Below are positions 49,206 to 63,100 of a stretch of DNA of 64,000 bases, piece by piece. The position numbers and the translations under genes are program-made. Under the pieces are notes generated by a model. It saw only the letters and a list, made by a program, of their open reading frames with translations. It made no database searches and was not told the DNA's origin. Position 1 is the stretch's first letter, and each line of letters starts with the position of its first letter. The DNA is from Toxoplasma gondii ME49 (lineage: Eukaryota; Apicomplexa; Conoidasida; Eucoccidiorida; Sarcocystidae), in the NCBI RefSeq assembly GCF_000006565.2, contig NC_031475.1, positions 4,044,522 through 4,108,521 on the forward strand. Reading direction: 5' to 3'.

Positions 49206-52200
49206 ACGTCAAGCGTTCGTACCACAAAATTCATCTTTGCACTAATCAGGCGACGAAGCAGCCACAGTCAACAACGACGGAAGCACGAACCAGCCGCCCC
49301 CATACACCTTTGAATAATACAGCTATATTTTCAGAGTGGCTCAGGAGAGAAAGGGCCAATGAGATGGGGACGAAAATGGGGGCGGTTCATTATTTCTTCT
49401 TGAGGTCGCAAGGTGGAGCAGAAAAGTTCACTGCGTCAACGCAGGTGTGTTGAATATCTTTGTCTATATAACCCGTTGTCAATGATGTTTTTCTCATTTG
49501 ACGGCCGCACGCACAACGTACTAGATGCTACAGGTTTGGCTGGGTGGGAAAAGGCGCATGGAGGCCGAGCTTTCAGTCGCTTGCGCCAAGTAATTCAACC
49601 TGTTTCGACGATGTCATGTGGTGCTGCAGTCGCCAACAGAGACAGGACTCGCATGCCGTTGAACCGTTCACTTTTTGGATTTCGAAAGGTTCAAACTCCA
49701 GCGCGTACCTAGGAGCCTTTTCTTTATCGTTTGTTCCACAGTTTTTTCTTCGCTCACGAGTGAACAAGATGCGTATACGACACTGTGGTTTGGATGGCCC
49801 TCGCATAGCTGAATTTACCGCGCGCTTCTCGCGTGACCGGGCATCGAAGGCGGCTTTTGACGTGAACACAAATGACCGGTTGGGTTGTTCAGTTGCAGAG
49901 GTACAAGATACCGTAGCTTAAGAACTGTGTTTCTACAATGGCCAGACTCCGCATAAATAAAACAACGCGCGCTTGGCCTATCAGTGGTGCTGCAGTACAA
50001 GTTTGTGAAGGAAACCAATCGGCTCGCCTGTTTGGAAGTAGGATAGAGGAAAAGTGCATGTATAGACCAACGACTGGCCAGGAGTTCCCATGTGTGGTCT
50101 TCCATCAACTTGCTCAACTTCCTGTCCGTATTGACAGCTCACCAGGCTAGCTACCAGCGCCCAGCGGAATCCGTCTTAGTATCGCAGTCTACGACATATT
50201 TTATTTATTTCCAGAATGCTTGTTTGTCGATGTAATTTTGATGAGTTCTGTTAAAAAGTAAACACGAGGCGCCCAGATCAAACGCGGATGCCCCTAAACC
50301 GTCCTGTATCCTCGAACCTCTTATACGAGCTGTTCTAGGGTCTCCCAGTTCTACCCGCCTTCCGTGTCCGCTCTCTTTCCTCTTTAACCCAACGAAGAAG
50401 CCGGAAAATGCAGGAGGTGTGGCTCAATCTGCGGCATTTTCATGATGTGGGAAACGTAGTCCTGCCAAACGAGTATGTCGCTCTCTTCCTTACCGCTTGG
50501 GCAACTGTGATCTGGAAGTATGCAAATTGGGGGCACAAAGTCATGAATCTTCCAGCTAGCCTGAGCTAACTTTTTCTTCATGGGTTCTGTCCTTTATGAT
50601 GAGGTTTGTGTCGTTCCAAAAAAGTAAAAAACATTACTTAACGGCTCGCACCATGAATTTACAGGACGACGAGCATCAGCAGTGAACACATGAGAACTGG
50701 CTCTGGACGGCGAAAACCAGTGTGCTCGGCAAAATGAATCTGTTTTCCTGGTAAGAAAGATGCATTCGCCCGCTTTTCTTTAACTCGTGGTTGCTGTTCA
50801 CGGTGTGCGGCCAACCACTATTCTCGAACTCGGTATTTTTCGCCTCTTTTTCTTTGTCTTTTTCTTCGACCTGGGTGGCGTGTCGTGGGAATCGACACCC
50901 ACTCCCATCGCGAAGACCAGGTACAACGGGTCTGAGACGGTTTTACAGGTACGGTTTCTTGAGACCCCCCTTGGAATTCGACGACACACTCATAGTTGCC
51001 ATTTCACGGAAAACCACATGTGAAACGGCTGCGGGGGAACACCCGTGCAGAAAGGATTCGAGTGCATGACCGGGCAATTATGTCCTGAGGCGGACAGCTT
51101 GTTACTTGCTAACGACCAGACATAGCCAGTTTGACTCTCACCTGCCGTGTCGCTTGCGCGTCGCTCGACGAGTCCCCAGCCCTTTCTCCCGTCTAAAGAA
51201 AAGACAGCATTTTGCATTTCGTTCTACCATGGGATGAAAAACAAAACTGTCACTTGAATGCAGACTACGTATTCACCCACTTAGACGTACGAGACGTACG
51301 CAGGCATCTTTGTATCGATAATTGCCGACACATATATGCGGCACCTGTGTATGCCCACGCAACCGAAAAAGCGTGTACTCGTATCTTTACAGTTGAATGA
51401 CGGAAACGTAAGTAAATTTTTTGTAAATCGTGAAGCAGGGTAGTTGTGTTTCTCATTGTTGTCGACACTAGACGGTCGACTATGCACGCGTGGAGTTACA
51501 CAAGTTTTAAATGAGTCAATGAGGTGTTGAGCCGCATGGCCGTGCGTGCGCCTAAATGTTTTTTTCGGTGTGACGTAAGCAGAAAACTGTAAATGGGGCA
51601 GAAGACGGTGTGCTCGGCAAGCAGCCAGACCTTTTTTTGTTATTTCAAGGAAGTTCGCGCGAAAGCGGATGACTACTCGTGGCTTCCACGCATTTCTTCA
51701 CTGTCATCTTGTCGGCTAGGTAAACGCTTTTTGAGCCCCGTACCGCCTTGTGTTTATGAAACTGTGCGTGGCACGCAGGTCCTCCCAGTTGCTCGGCAAC
51801 AGTATATTCAACTCCGCATTAGTCCTTTATCCACTCAGGAATCATCAGTCTCTTTCTCGGGGGCGCAGCTGTCAAGTATTTCACATCGAAAGGGACACCG
51901 TTTTTCACTGGCCTCCCCTCAGGCGCTCGGCTTGGTGAGCTGTCCGAGTTACAGTGTTCGTTTCTGTTTCTGGGGGTAAACGAAGCAGCAAAAGTGATTA
52001 AGCGGCGGCAAGTATACTTCTGCCAGATGGCGGGAGTATGCGCGAACATAAAATCAGATGATCCGTAAAGTGGTTGTGTGCTTTGTTAGTGTTCATCATA
52101 ACTCATATTCCGTTTGGATGTCTTCTCCGCTTCAGAAGAATTCGGGACTCCTAACAAAAGGCGTATCATATCTCGGGCTTCTTCATCTTTGCCTTCTTTT

Positions 52201-52637
52201 CTTCCTCTGCCTCATCTGCTCCTCCCCCCGCCTCTGCACTTTCTTCTACTTCTCTTCCTGTGGCGCGACCCTAGCAGTTTCCTAAAGCTTTCAGAGGCTT
52301 TCCAGGCACGCAAACCGGCGGGGTGACGCATGCAACCGCCCACTACCCTCCGGAATCTGAGGACGAACGCTTAAACCGACAGAAGCGTTGAGTTATCTCA
52401 GTTTCGCCGTCATACTTATCATTCAATCAGCTATATATATTTATACATTCCCATACTTCAGACAGAAGTATGGGCGTACATAAATCCTCTTAATGTATTC
52501 GGGACTAAATATGCGTTGCGGAGACGCATTTTGAGTTGTATGTACAAGCAATAATTTTCCGCTTTTTTCCTACTTGGCATAGCTGTTGAAAAGGCGAAAC
52601 AGAGAAGGAACCCTTTGTCCGTTGGAATCAGTCAACG
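49206..52637. other. Intergenic region between two plus-strand genes
   Basis: No convincing gene. The best short frame is minus strand 50581-50384 (65 codons, ATG start, protein-like composition). TA-rich tracts lie near 52430-52450. A CT-rich segment at 52160-52260 may belong to the leader of the next gene. Confidence 0.4.
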
Positions 52638-55600
52638 ATGGAGTTCAACAAAGTCGCCACTTTCTTATCGGGAACCTTTTCATGGATATCTAGCTCTGCG
52701 CATCTCGCCTCCGGTGAGGAAGTAGTCTACATCTGTATAGCTCTTTGTGCATCGACAGTTCCTCATTTATGTGTACACACAATGCAGTTCGCTGTATACA
52801 CAATCCAGAAGAGAAAGGTCGAGACATGTGATAGAGATAACCCTGAATTTCGTTTGTCGGTGTAATCCCCAGGCAGCATGGTCCTCGACGGCCAAATAGA
52901 TTCAGCGAGGAAGTGAATACATACATGTATATGCATGAAAGATGCATGCCTCGAAACTATAGTGCAAATTCATGGCAAGTATATGTATGCTTAGGGGCAG
53001 GAAATGGTTTATAGATATGGGGCTTGATCTTTGTGTGATTTGGTTCGCACGGTGGAACACTTCCATGTCAAAGGTGGTCGTTTCGCGGTGTTGCATGCAC
53101 ATTTTTAGAATTGAATATGTGATCCTTTTATTTTGAATATCAGGTGCGACACATCTTTCTTCTCGCATTGGACAACTTCTCTCCCGAAGCTCTGGCCATG
53201 GTATGACTTTTCCTCTTCAAATGGAAATCATCAGTTAAGGGAATACTTGTAGCCACTGCACTTCGTAATCGGAAACTTTGCCGTGTTCGCAAACGGAGTC
53301 TTACAAAGAAGCGTGTAGCTGTGGCGTTATTCCGCGGCCATCTTCTGACCCTGTGTGACTGCGTGCCGAGACGGTACAGATTGAGGATGCCTCTCTGTTG
53401 TATAACCGTTCGGCGGCGCCCAAACATGTATGCATCGAGAACGAAAGCTGCATATGTGCTTATATGCGCGTACGCATGGCAAGCGGAAGTGGGGTGTGTT
53501 GTTGTATGACGAGCTATCGTCCGTAAACTTGGTTCCACTGTCGTCGTTCGGCTTTCTTTATTAACATCTACAGGGCTCACAGTGCCGGAGCAGAGAGTGC
53601 TTCTGGTTATTGAGCGACAAATCGATAGTCTGGTTCACCCTCTTCAGTACTGCGTCTTTTGGGCGCGCCATCGATCCTCAGCAATTCACTCTACTGTTCA
53701 CCACGTTCAGGAAATTTTACTGTCGGTGTGCACCTTCATTCAAGTAAGTAAAGGCATTCTTCATTGTGATCTTTGAAGGAAAAGCCCGCGCACGTTTATT
53801 GGTTTGTCCACAGAACAGTACAAGAAACAGAAATACCAGTGTGGTGTCAAGTGTGTACCGACACAAAATTTCCATTTTCGCCGTCGTTGGTTGATTTCTT
53901 CGAGAGCAGCGTTTTGTTGCGATTGGCATGTGTGTTGGCCGAAGAGGAACTGGATCTGGCCCCTGTCTCCACCGTTACCCTCGCCTTGTTCCCGTTATGT
54001 CCGCTTCCAACTTTTTGCAGCCGTTTCTCGATGGTTCGCTTCTCCAGCATTCAACGAGCGAGGACCAATCCGTATCGCGGGTTTTCACGAGTTCCCGCGT
54101 CGCGCCTACTCGCCACGCAGCAACGGGACCGTTGTCAAGCGTCGGATCTTCTGTTCCCGGTGTACCAGGAGGCCGAGGTCATGTGTATGAGGACCTCCTT
54201 TACTGCAGCAGTGAACTCGGTGTTGCCTGCACTCTCCTAAATACAGCTCTGAATTTCATTCACTTTGTCGAGAGGCCCTGCCCGTCGTGTCTCGAGCGAG
54301 AGGCAGGTGGGTACCCATTAGTGAGCTGTCAGAGAGAATGGGATCTGCCCTTTTCCGCGGGCCAAGAGGATGCTCGGCGGCGCATATTCTCAAACAGTGC
54401 CGCATTAAACAACATGGGCGCGAGTGAAATAAACCGGAACCAGGCTGACATCCAGATGCGGGACAGTGAGGAAGGATCTTCATTTTCGCGTTCTGGCGGT
54501 GACGGTGGCGGAAATGCGACTGAGACACACTCGAGGACGAACCCAGGAGAGAACCCGCCTTCTCTCCGACAGCCTTATTTAGACACGAAAGACGCAGACG
54601 GCCTGTTTCTCCATGATGCAGGTAGCGCCTGTGAACGCGTCAGAGACACGCCCTGCTTGGGGAGGTACCCTGGGCACACAGAGCCCATTGGCTCCGCCAG
54701 TTTTTCCATGGTCGACAGGAGGGCGTCTTCTTCTCTTTGGCCCCCTCTTTTGGGCTGTGTGGCAGGTGTCCCCCATCCCCTGCGACAGACGCGTTTCTCC
54801 CCCGCGGCCCTTTTGCGTGCGAGTCGGAAGTTGCAGGAGGCCCAGTGTGCAACTCCGCGTGGCGGGGACTTGTGCATGAGTGTGGGGCGTCTTTATTTTC
54901 GAGTAATTACTCAGACCCTTCTTCCATCCTCTCTTCTTCACTCCTCATCTTCGTCTGTAGGCCCTTCGTTCTCCACCGCGTCCCCCTCAGGTTTTTGTCC
55001 CGGTGTACCCGGTCAAGACGCCGGCGCCAGTAGCTGGACATATCCGGCCCCCTGCATTGAAGGAAAGTCCCAGTACCTCGATGGTCAGGACGGGGACCCT
55101 ACAGATCTCGAGAGGTTCTACGTAAATCCTATGTCTCTGAATTCTGGAAGAGTCGAAAGTTCCTTGCATCCGTCGTACTCGCCGCCCACCCATCCAGGTG
55201 CCTATCCAGGTATGGTACTAGGCAACGGCTCCTGGACTAGTCCCGAGGACACCTTGAAAAGGAGTTGCCATTTTGGATCCCCTGCTGACGAAACCTCCCC
55301 GTATGCCTACCCTGGAAACACAGGAAGACTAGGAGCGGAGGGGGTCCGGGGGTCCGGGGCAGGTTCTGGAGGCCACTGTGCCCCTCGCCAGTGGGTCACA
55401 GGCAGCATCAGCGACTGGAGCCTGCTCCATCCCGTGGCTCTGTTGCGTATTGTGAAGAACACGAATGAGGGAAGTACGTTTCGCACGGGCGCGGCAGGCC
55501 CGTGGACGGGTGCAGGTAATGGTGCTCGGCAATCTCACACCACCGAGAGGACCACGTCCTTGTGTGTGGAATCTCTGCATCTTCACGAAAAGAGTTCGGG

Positions 55601-58600
55601 GTCCACTCCCGCGGGCTCAGGAAGAGGGACAGGTCAATGGGGCGAGACATCATTTCTGCCGGCTGGACAGCCTTCGGGTGCCTTTCCACACTTTGGTGGC
55701 AAGGGGCCTGGCGGTGCAGGCCTAGGAGGCGTGACGGAGGGGGGCGGAGCCTCAGCTCTTGGAGGTCGGCTACCATGTGTCAGTGTCTCGGAGCCGGGAG
55801 CCAGAGGCACCGGGGAGCTGTCCGCAGAGGCCGCTTTTGAGCGTGGACCAGGCCCTTGGAACGTCCTTTCTGGATTCGAGCATGCAGGGTCGACGGCAGA
55901 GGGAGTACCAGCGCGACGGTTAGATGGGGACAACCCTGTAGGGGAAGGGTCTCTGTACGGATTTAGCGTATCTATGGGGATGTATCAAGCGGATGAGGAC
56001 GGCGGTCATGACTCCGATATCGTCTATGTTCCCGATCCAGAGCAAATCGACGAGGCTCTACTGGGTTTGCCAGCATTGAAAATAGGGGAGACAGCCACAC
56101 CCCACACAATGTCGTATCCCTCTCGCCATGTAGACTCATTACAGAATCGCCAAGAAAACTATACCATTCATGGGACAGGGAGGAGAGACCGGATTCACGT
56201 TGTTGCACATGGAAATAACGACTGCGAACATCACCCTATTCATGCCTGCATGCAAAATAAACCACAGTGTTCAGAAACACAACCTGGAAGGACAGAGACA
56301 GGGTCTGGATGGTCTGATGGCTCCCAGGGGCCTCCCTCCTCTTCACTGACGGGGGCTTACCAGGAGCGTTTGGGAGATTGCGACACGGCGGAAGGGTACC
56401 GAAGAGGAGGGGATGCCGGGGTCTCTGTTCCTATGGGCCTAGAAGTTCAAGGCAACGGCAAGTGGGAACCAATGACTCAGCGACCTTGGGTTCAAGAACG
56501 CCGATTCAAGGGGGGTAGTGCCTCGGGGCTGGAGGAAACAGCCTTTCCGTCATCGCTTGGTAACTCTGGTCAGGTTCCTTCAGCCCCACCATGCTGTCAG
56601 ACAAGCTACCATGCGCAGCCTTCTCGTTCACCAAGAACCGCAAAAGCAGCGTGTACGCCACTTGTTTCTTCTGAGTCTACATTCGCGGAGTCACCGGTCG
56701 CGGACCGACGCCGTGCTTATGCTGTTTCTGGCTCCGCGTCCGAAGCCGGTTTTGATAGGGTAACCATCACTGCCGGAAAGTTGCACGATGAAAGAGAAAC
56801 ACAGTTTCTCTCCTTGTATTCGCGTCCGCAAGAATCCTCCACGAGAAGTGCGCAAGCGAGTTTTCTTGAACACGCAAGGAGCTGTGTTTCGGGCTCCTCT
56901 GCCATCACAGGATTGACTGGTCAAGAACGCAAGATCTCATCAAACCCGTACTCGCTTCTGCCTTCTCATCCTCTACCGGAGTCTACCTCTTCAGCTTGCT
57001 GGCCAACTGATTGCCGGTACGGTGCTTCCAACGGGGAGCATGACGAGCCACGCCCCCTCTTGAGCTGTGATAGCGTGAAACACCAGTCGCTTGAACTGCG
57101 TGAGTATGGGTGTTGGCGAGGTATCTCTGGCAACAGTCATTGCCACACTCAGTCCACCCCACCTTCATTTCCTCCTCTCATCCTTTCTCGCAAAATGCCG
57201 GCCTTCCTCCCCCCCGCGCTGGCGGCAGCAATATCCTGTCGTCGCCTCAGTTTCCCAACGACCGTGTGTCTTGGAGCGCGTCTGACCTCTCAGTCCCGAC
57301 TGGGCCTCCCCATTCCATCTGCTCTTCCTCCCCTACCTGCAGATCATTCAGCGGCAAATGCACGTGGTGGTGGTAGCAACACCCTTGGAACAAGGAAGCG
57401 CTGGGGTCAGGGCCGACAACCTTCTCACGCGGTTAGACCCTTCGTTCCATCCCCGGATATGGCTTGCTTGGTGTGGTCCTGGAAATTCCCTGCAGCTCAC
57501 GCTGTGCCTTTACGGGCCACAGGGCTCCTCTCTCAGCTCGAGCGGCGTCTGGCCTACCTCAGGCATCACCGCACGGTCAACAGTTGTCAATGTTGTCACG
57601 GTAAACACGAGCCCGGAACGTGTGAAGAACATCTCCGGAGCTCTGCACAGATGCAGGAAGAGCAGGAGACAGGCGGCTGTCGGTTTGCTCAGTCGCCAAG
57701 CAGAGGTGGAGTTCCATCGGAACGGGGAGGGGAAGCAGCGTCAGAGGGCGGGATAAAGTGGAGTGGCCATACGGCAGGAAGAAACGGAGACGAAGAGACA
57801 GAAAGTTTTCCCACCGAGCAAAAACGGGAAGAACAACGCCCAACAGGACAGCCTGCGACACCCGTCGACGGACAACGGAAGGCGTTTGTTTGTGGCCTCG
57901 ATGAAACGCAGCAAGACGCAGGCGAGCGGAGTAGCATTGATGACGAAAAGACGATACGAGGGGAACAGGGAAAAGCGAGATATAGGAAGAAAAAAGCGAA
58001 TCTGTCACAGGGATTACTGCGGAAAGACGAGTATTGGGGAAACACGCCTGACTCCTCGAGCAGTGAGAGTCGTCTCGTGACATCTTTGGAAGTGGGGGGC
58101 CGTTTGCCGGATCCACTCAAATCATCGAGGGGGGACAGTAGTGGCAGCTATTTTGGGAAGAAAGAAGGGACAGAAACCAACTGTTGTTCGCAGACAACTA
58201 ATTCACGTGCATCGTGGACGTCATTACTACACAGTGAGGTCTCAGGACGTAGTGGAGAGCAAAGCACTGGAAGCGATGTCGAGGGCTTGATTCCTCTGAA
58301 AGCAGTGGAATCTGCAACACTTCATGTTTCTAAGGTTTCTCCAGTCTCCGCTTGTGGATCCGATACCCCCTTAGGGCCGACAAAAAAGAGAGGAAAGAGA
58401 AGGAAGGATCGACAAGAGACGGGGCCGATGCTTGACAGAATGTCCCCGCCTCAGGGGGGCAGCGATAACGAGTCAAAACATATCCAGTCTTTTATGAAAA
58501 ACATGGACACAAAAATAGAGAGTGCCAGCAGCGTTACGCTTAAACGTTCGTCGGATGTGAAGGAAGAAGGAATTCCACCCTCAGGAAACCTGGACGAATC

Positions 58601-60152
58601 CAACGATCATTCAGGAAGCCAGGAAACGCCACACCCAGCACGATGTGTCGAAGATACAAATGCATGGACACCCCAGGAGCCGGGAAAAGGGAAAGGGGGC
58701 TCTGCTCATACTTCGGTTTCTCCAGGAACCGACGTCACAGACATGTTTCCCTCTTCAGGGAGCGTGTGTTACGGAGAAGAAGTTATGACAATCATTTCGG
58801 GCTCCCCCGGTGAAGACAGGACGTACACAGCAGGCAGAAACTCTACAGCAGTTCCCGTAGCCTTCGTTGAATCGGATGATCCTTCTGTCGGTGAAACGGC
58901 ACAGGGTAGAGAGAAGGAACAACCCGAAGGAACGATGAGAGGGGGAGGCGGACAGGGGCATGATTCTGGTTCAAATAATTTCTCCAAAAACGGCTCGTCC
59001 TCCGTCAGTCTCGAAAAGTGCCACGCAAGACACGGCAAGGGTCGACACGAATACCAATCCCCACACACACACCGGCGTCAAATGCACCACGACCCGTCGT
59101 GTCCCGGCCATGAACGAATTTTAAGAGCTACATGCCCAAATAGGCAGCGAGAAGTAGTCTTTCCAGAAGAGCACATTCGTCTTAACGTACCGGTGCTTCC
59201 CCTACCCGATTTCAACGGTGACACCCTCGTCCAACAAAGATTCCTTGTTCACTACGCCTTTCTCTTTGATCCAGGGGCACTGGACTCTGATCCACACTCG
59301 ATCGGTAGGTGAAATAATGAGATACAGATGCCAAACAAGAGGATGGGAAGAACCAGCAGGAAGCAAACAAGACACGACTTGCACTGTCGATCGCCCTTTT
59401 CACGGTGTACCTCCTAATCATTAAGCTGACTGCCGTTCATCGAGTGCCCAGCATCACGCGTTAAGCACTGCTTCTCCTTGACAGACGGCTGCCGTACGGA
59501 CCTCTTGTAGAACATACAATGCATATCACCGGTTTGGTGGTGTTCAGTGTCTTCGTTTTTCTTCTCCGTACAATGCTGACTGCGGCGTCTGCCTTTTAAA
59601 TGACAGGTTACACAATACAACACTTTCACGTGCCCCCTTAAAGACTCGCCTTTTTACAGTACCGTATAGTTTTGTTTTCCCTCTCGCCGACACCGCTGTA
59701 CGTATACCTGGAAGCATATGGAAATTTCTGTAGCTGCATGCATATTATTTCGATGTCTTGGCACAAGTGGATGGGAGTTTTCTCTTATGCAAACACACAC
59801 GTGTACATGAAGTTATGTGTGTCTTTTGTTTGTTTGACGAGAAACATTCGTCATTTGACCCATCCTTTTCTTTGCAGCTCATTCAGGGACGACCAACACA
59901 AGGCGCCATGGTCGCGATGGCTTGGGGGGAATGCGCAGCAGCGAGGATCAACTTTCGGCGTTAGAGTTCCTTTATTTTGCTCGTTTGTGTGTCATCGACG
60001 GAGGTCTAGACGCAAACAATGGTGGAGAACATAGAGACGGGGATGCGACAGCCGGCGAACTGAGAAATGGCCTCCTTCAAGCCGGACACACAGAAGCCAC
60101 AGACGAACTCCTCGCTGAACTCCTCAAGAATGTATTTCTCGACACAAGCTAA
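52638..60152 (+). CDS. Very large protein of unknown function with conserved-looking ends
   Basis: Five exons join in phase: 52638-52713, 53144-53200, 53574-53743, 54021-59304 and 59878-60152, giving about 1953 residues. The start ATG has A at -3 and G at +4. The first roughly 200 residues look ordered: MEFNKVATFLSGTFSWISSS, then PEQRVLLVIERQIDSLVHPL and HHVQEILLSVCTFIQ. A helical, Cys-containing segment follows (SSELGVACTLLNTALNFIHF). The centre is long, Gly/Ser/Pro-rich and probably disordered, with a basic nuclear-signal-like cluster KKRGKRRKDRQ near base 58385. The C-terminus is again ordered (VLPLPDFNGDTLVQQRFLVH; then DQLSALEFLYFARLCVIDGG and a final helix ending LLKNVFLDTS). No signal peptide, membrane segment or known domain is seen. 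Ordered ends joined by a long disordered middle suggest a scaffold, but this is conjecture. An open stretch before 54021 (about 53900-54020) could be alternative coding sequence in another phase. Confidence 0.75.
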
Positions 60153-63100
60153 TTCATATATACGTAAACACGCACGACTGCTGCATATATATGTGTATAT
60201 ATGTACCTACACCGATATGTAAAAGCATGTGTATGTTTACGAGTTGGTTTTATGTAGTTTCTTGAGTATGCAAGTTTCAGCGTCAGTAGGTTTTTGCGTT
60301 CGCTGTGTATCCGTGCAGACGTTTCAGCTGTTCTTCGTGCGATGCTTCCTGGGTGTCGACGTAGGTATAATATAAAAACGAATTGAACTTGGTCTCAAGT
60401 TTATGTTCGGGCGACTCGCACCTGGATTACGTCCTGCATGTGGACAGCGCCAGTGGAAGGATGTAAGAGCAGGATGTGCATCTTTACATGCCATTTTTTC
60501 CGTCACCAGAGAGCCTAATGCCGGAGTCTCTCGTGTATGGCTTGTCTTGTGGTGCGAGGCGGATCTGCGAGGTGTGCTCGGGCGTCCCTTTCGTTCCATC
60601 CTGTGCTTTTCAAACATAATATGAAACAAAACTGCCTTTATCCCGTATACATACATGCGCACAAGCTAATACAAATTCAAAGAAGTATGTGCGTACTACT
60701 GCGCCTACACGTAGGTAAAAGTGTCTATCCACACTGAAAGCGATGAAGAGAAAGCAGAAGCTATATTATTTCCGCCACAAGTCCACTAGTTGGGACATTC
60801 TGTCTATCGACATTGACGACCGCTGCAGGTCTCCTCCCAGGAGCACATTTTCAGTTGTCCTATGTCTCAAAAATCACGAGCGACGATTCGTGCCTAATTC
60901 CCCTCACATCGATATTGCCCGTCAATCGGCCTTTCTAAAGTGTTGTGCGAGTACCTAATATACGTTCACGATTTGGATTAACAAGCCATTTGACAGCTCT
61001 GGGAGTAGAGAAATTGACGACCTTTGTTGGAGAAGAAGCATTCTTCTTGCTCAAATTCCATTGGTAGTCTTCGGAAGGAACTACAGAGGTTTCGGATTTT
61101 AGACGGACGAGACTTTTCCCCTACACGATACGACACTGGCAAACTCTATCTTAACTGCCGAGCGGTTGCAGCTTCTACTGCTGCGTGTCTGTCTGGTCGC
61201 AGCCCTCCGAGCCACTCGTTACTTCTGGTATCTCCCTTTTGGTCTAAGAAAGGTGAATCCTACTCCCTCTTCTTCAGAGACTTTAAAATGACTGCCGTCC
61301 CACCCCCACTTCGTTTCAAAACTGCAGTGGCCGGGTCGTAGGAGTAACTGTTTAGTTGTTTCGGCGAAAACGGGACAACGGCTCAGGCTGGAGCCCACTT
61401 CCACACCGCGGACCTTGACAGGCGATCTCCATGGAATATATATATATATATATATATAGTTAGTTGCATTTCCGTCGTCGTGCAGCCCAGAGGGGACAAT
61501 GTCAAGGATTGTGTTGAACTCAGTCTACGTTTTGTAATTCTTCGTAGTCGGACCGGTCACTTTTTGCCCACTAGTCGCCTACACCCTCCTCCAAAAGTGT
61601 GTGTGTATACACAACTACCAGCCGTGCAGAAATTCTGTTTCACAGCTGCTGGGTCGCACCCGCCTCAAACGAAGTTCACCAGCACTTAGACCTCTCGTCC
61701 TTCCCCTGCGGAAGCACTGGCGACTGTCCTGTGCTGCTGTTTTCCCTCGACACAGAAACTCAGTTGATCTGCGCTCCATTCTCCGGCGGAGCGAGGCTGG
61801 ACTGGTCAACCTGCGACTCGGACTGCTTCCCTGCCGACGACTTACTGCCCCGGTGTACTACGCATAGCTGGTGTGAACTTGGGCAGCGAACTGCAAGGTC
61901 GTTGCTCGGACGGTCATCCAGCGGGCAGGGCAGTTTTTCGCGAACCTGAAAAAGTGATTTTGCGCGGCTTAAGAGCGCGGAACCGGCTTCTCTCTCTCGT
62001 CGAGTCGTCACCAGCGCGGCCGCTTGGATGAAGTAAAGCCCGTTTGAATTACAGAAAGTGGTTTTTGCAACTGCATTTCGGTCGACATTGCAGCAGCGCC
62101 CGCGAGAGGGGTGCGCGCTTGTGCGCGCCGTGTGGAGGGCGGGGTGGTACGTCGAAGAACAAACTTCGCCGTGATCCACTCGCGTGCAGGTTTCTTCCCC
62201 ACCCGCTGAGCGCGCGAGAGCGGCGCTTTGTGCTGGGGGCCGACCCTGTTTTTGGCGGGACAATCTCTGTCGCAACTCGTGATGCGGTGTTTTCGAGTGC
62301 CGCCAGCTGGAACACCCCTGCGCGCACTTCCTCGCCGCACTGGGGAAAAGAAACCAGCCTTCTCCCCCCGTGAGAGAGAGACTAGAAGAGGTTACCCCGT
62401 CTCTGGGCTCCGAAGCCGGACACCAAAACGTGGACAACGGACTGGAGAGAGCGTGTGAAAACGGGTGTACCGCGCCAGTCTACCTCTTTTGCGCAGGTGG
62501 AACCGTCGCCTTCTTTCTCTGGCTGTGCGGACGTGCGTCTTTCCGCTTTTTCTGCCCCAAGGGTTGTCTTCGCCTTCGTGGGGGGTCCTGGTGAACCGAG
62601 TCCAGGCGAATCCATTTCACGATCTCCGTGCGTTTGCGCAAGAGGCCCCACTCTTAGTCTCAGCCTCCGTTGTTTTCACCGCTTCTGGGCGAATCTTTCC
62701 AGCTCTTCCGCCGTTCCATCTCTCGGTCCCCGAGTTCCCGACTTTCTTCCGCCCGCGCCCTTTTTCAAGTAAGTCGTTTCCCCGCGTTCTCGCCGAAAAC
62801 GCGTCGCTCCCTTCGCCGGCGCCGTTCGCGGTTCCCCGCTTCTGCACTTTTCCCGCGATTTCCCTGCTGAAAACATGCCAAAGTTATCTCGCGCTCCAAG
62901 CCACCCCTGAACCGAAAGTATGGCACCGCGAAAAACCTCCGTACCGACAAAACTTGCAAGTTTCGTCGCGAGGACGGCTGTCCAGAGCGGTTCTGCTCCG
63001 CTGTCCCCCGTGCTGGGGTTCTGCGAGCCTCTCTCGACCAAAAACCAGTGAACTTTCAGAAAACGTCTCCGATAAACCGTATGCCGAAGCCGTTTCTGCC

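Noticed and set aside
61760..62437. Minus-strand open frame of 225 codons
   Set aside because: It starts with TTG and has biased Arg/Ser composition with no family likeness. It is best explained by GC-rich non-coding DNA.
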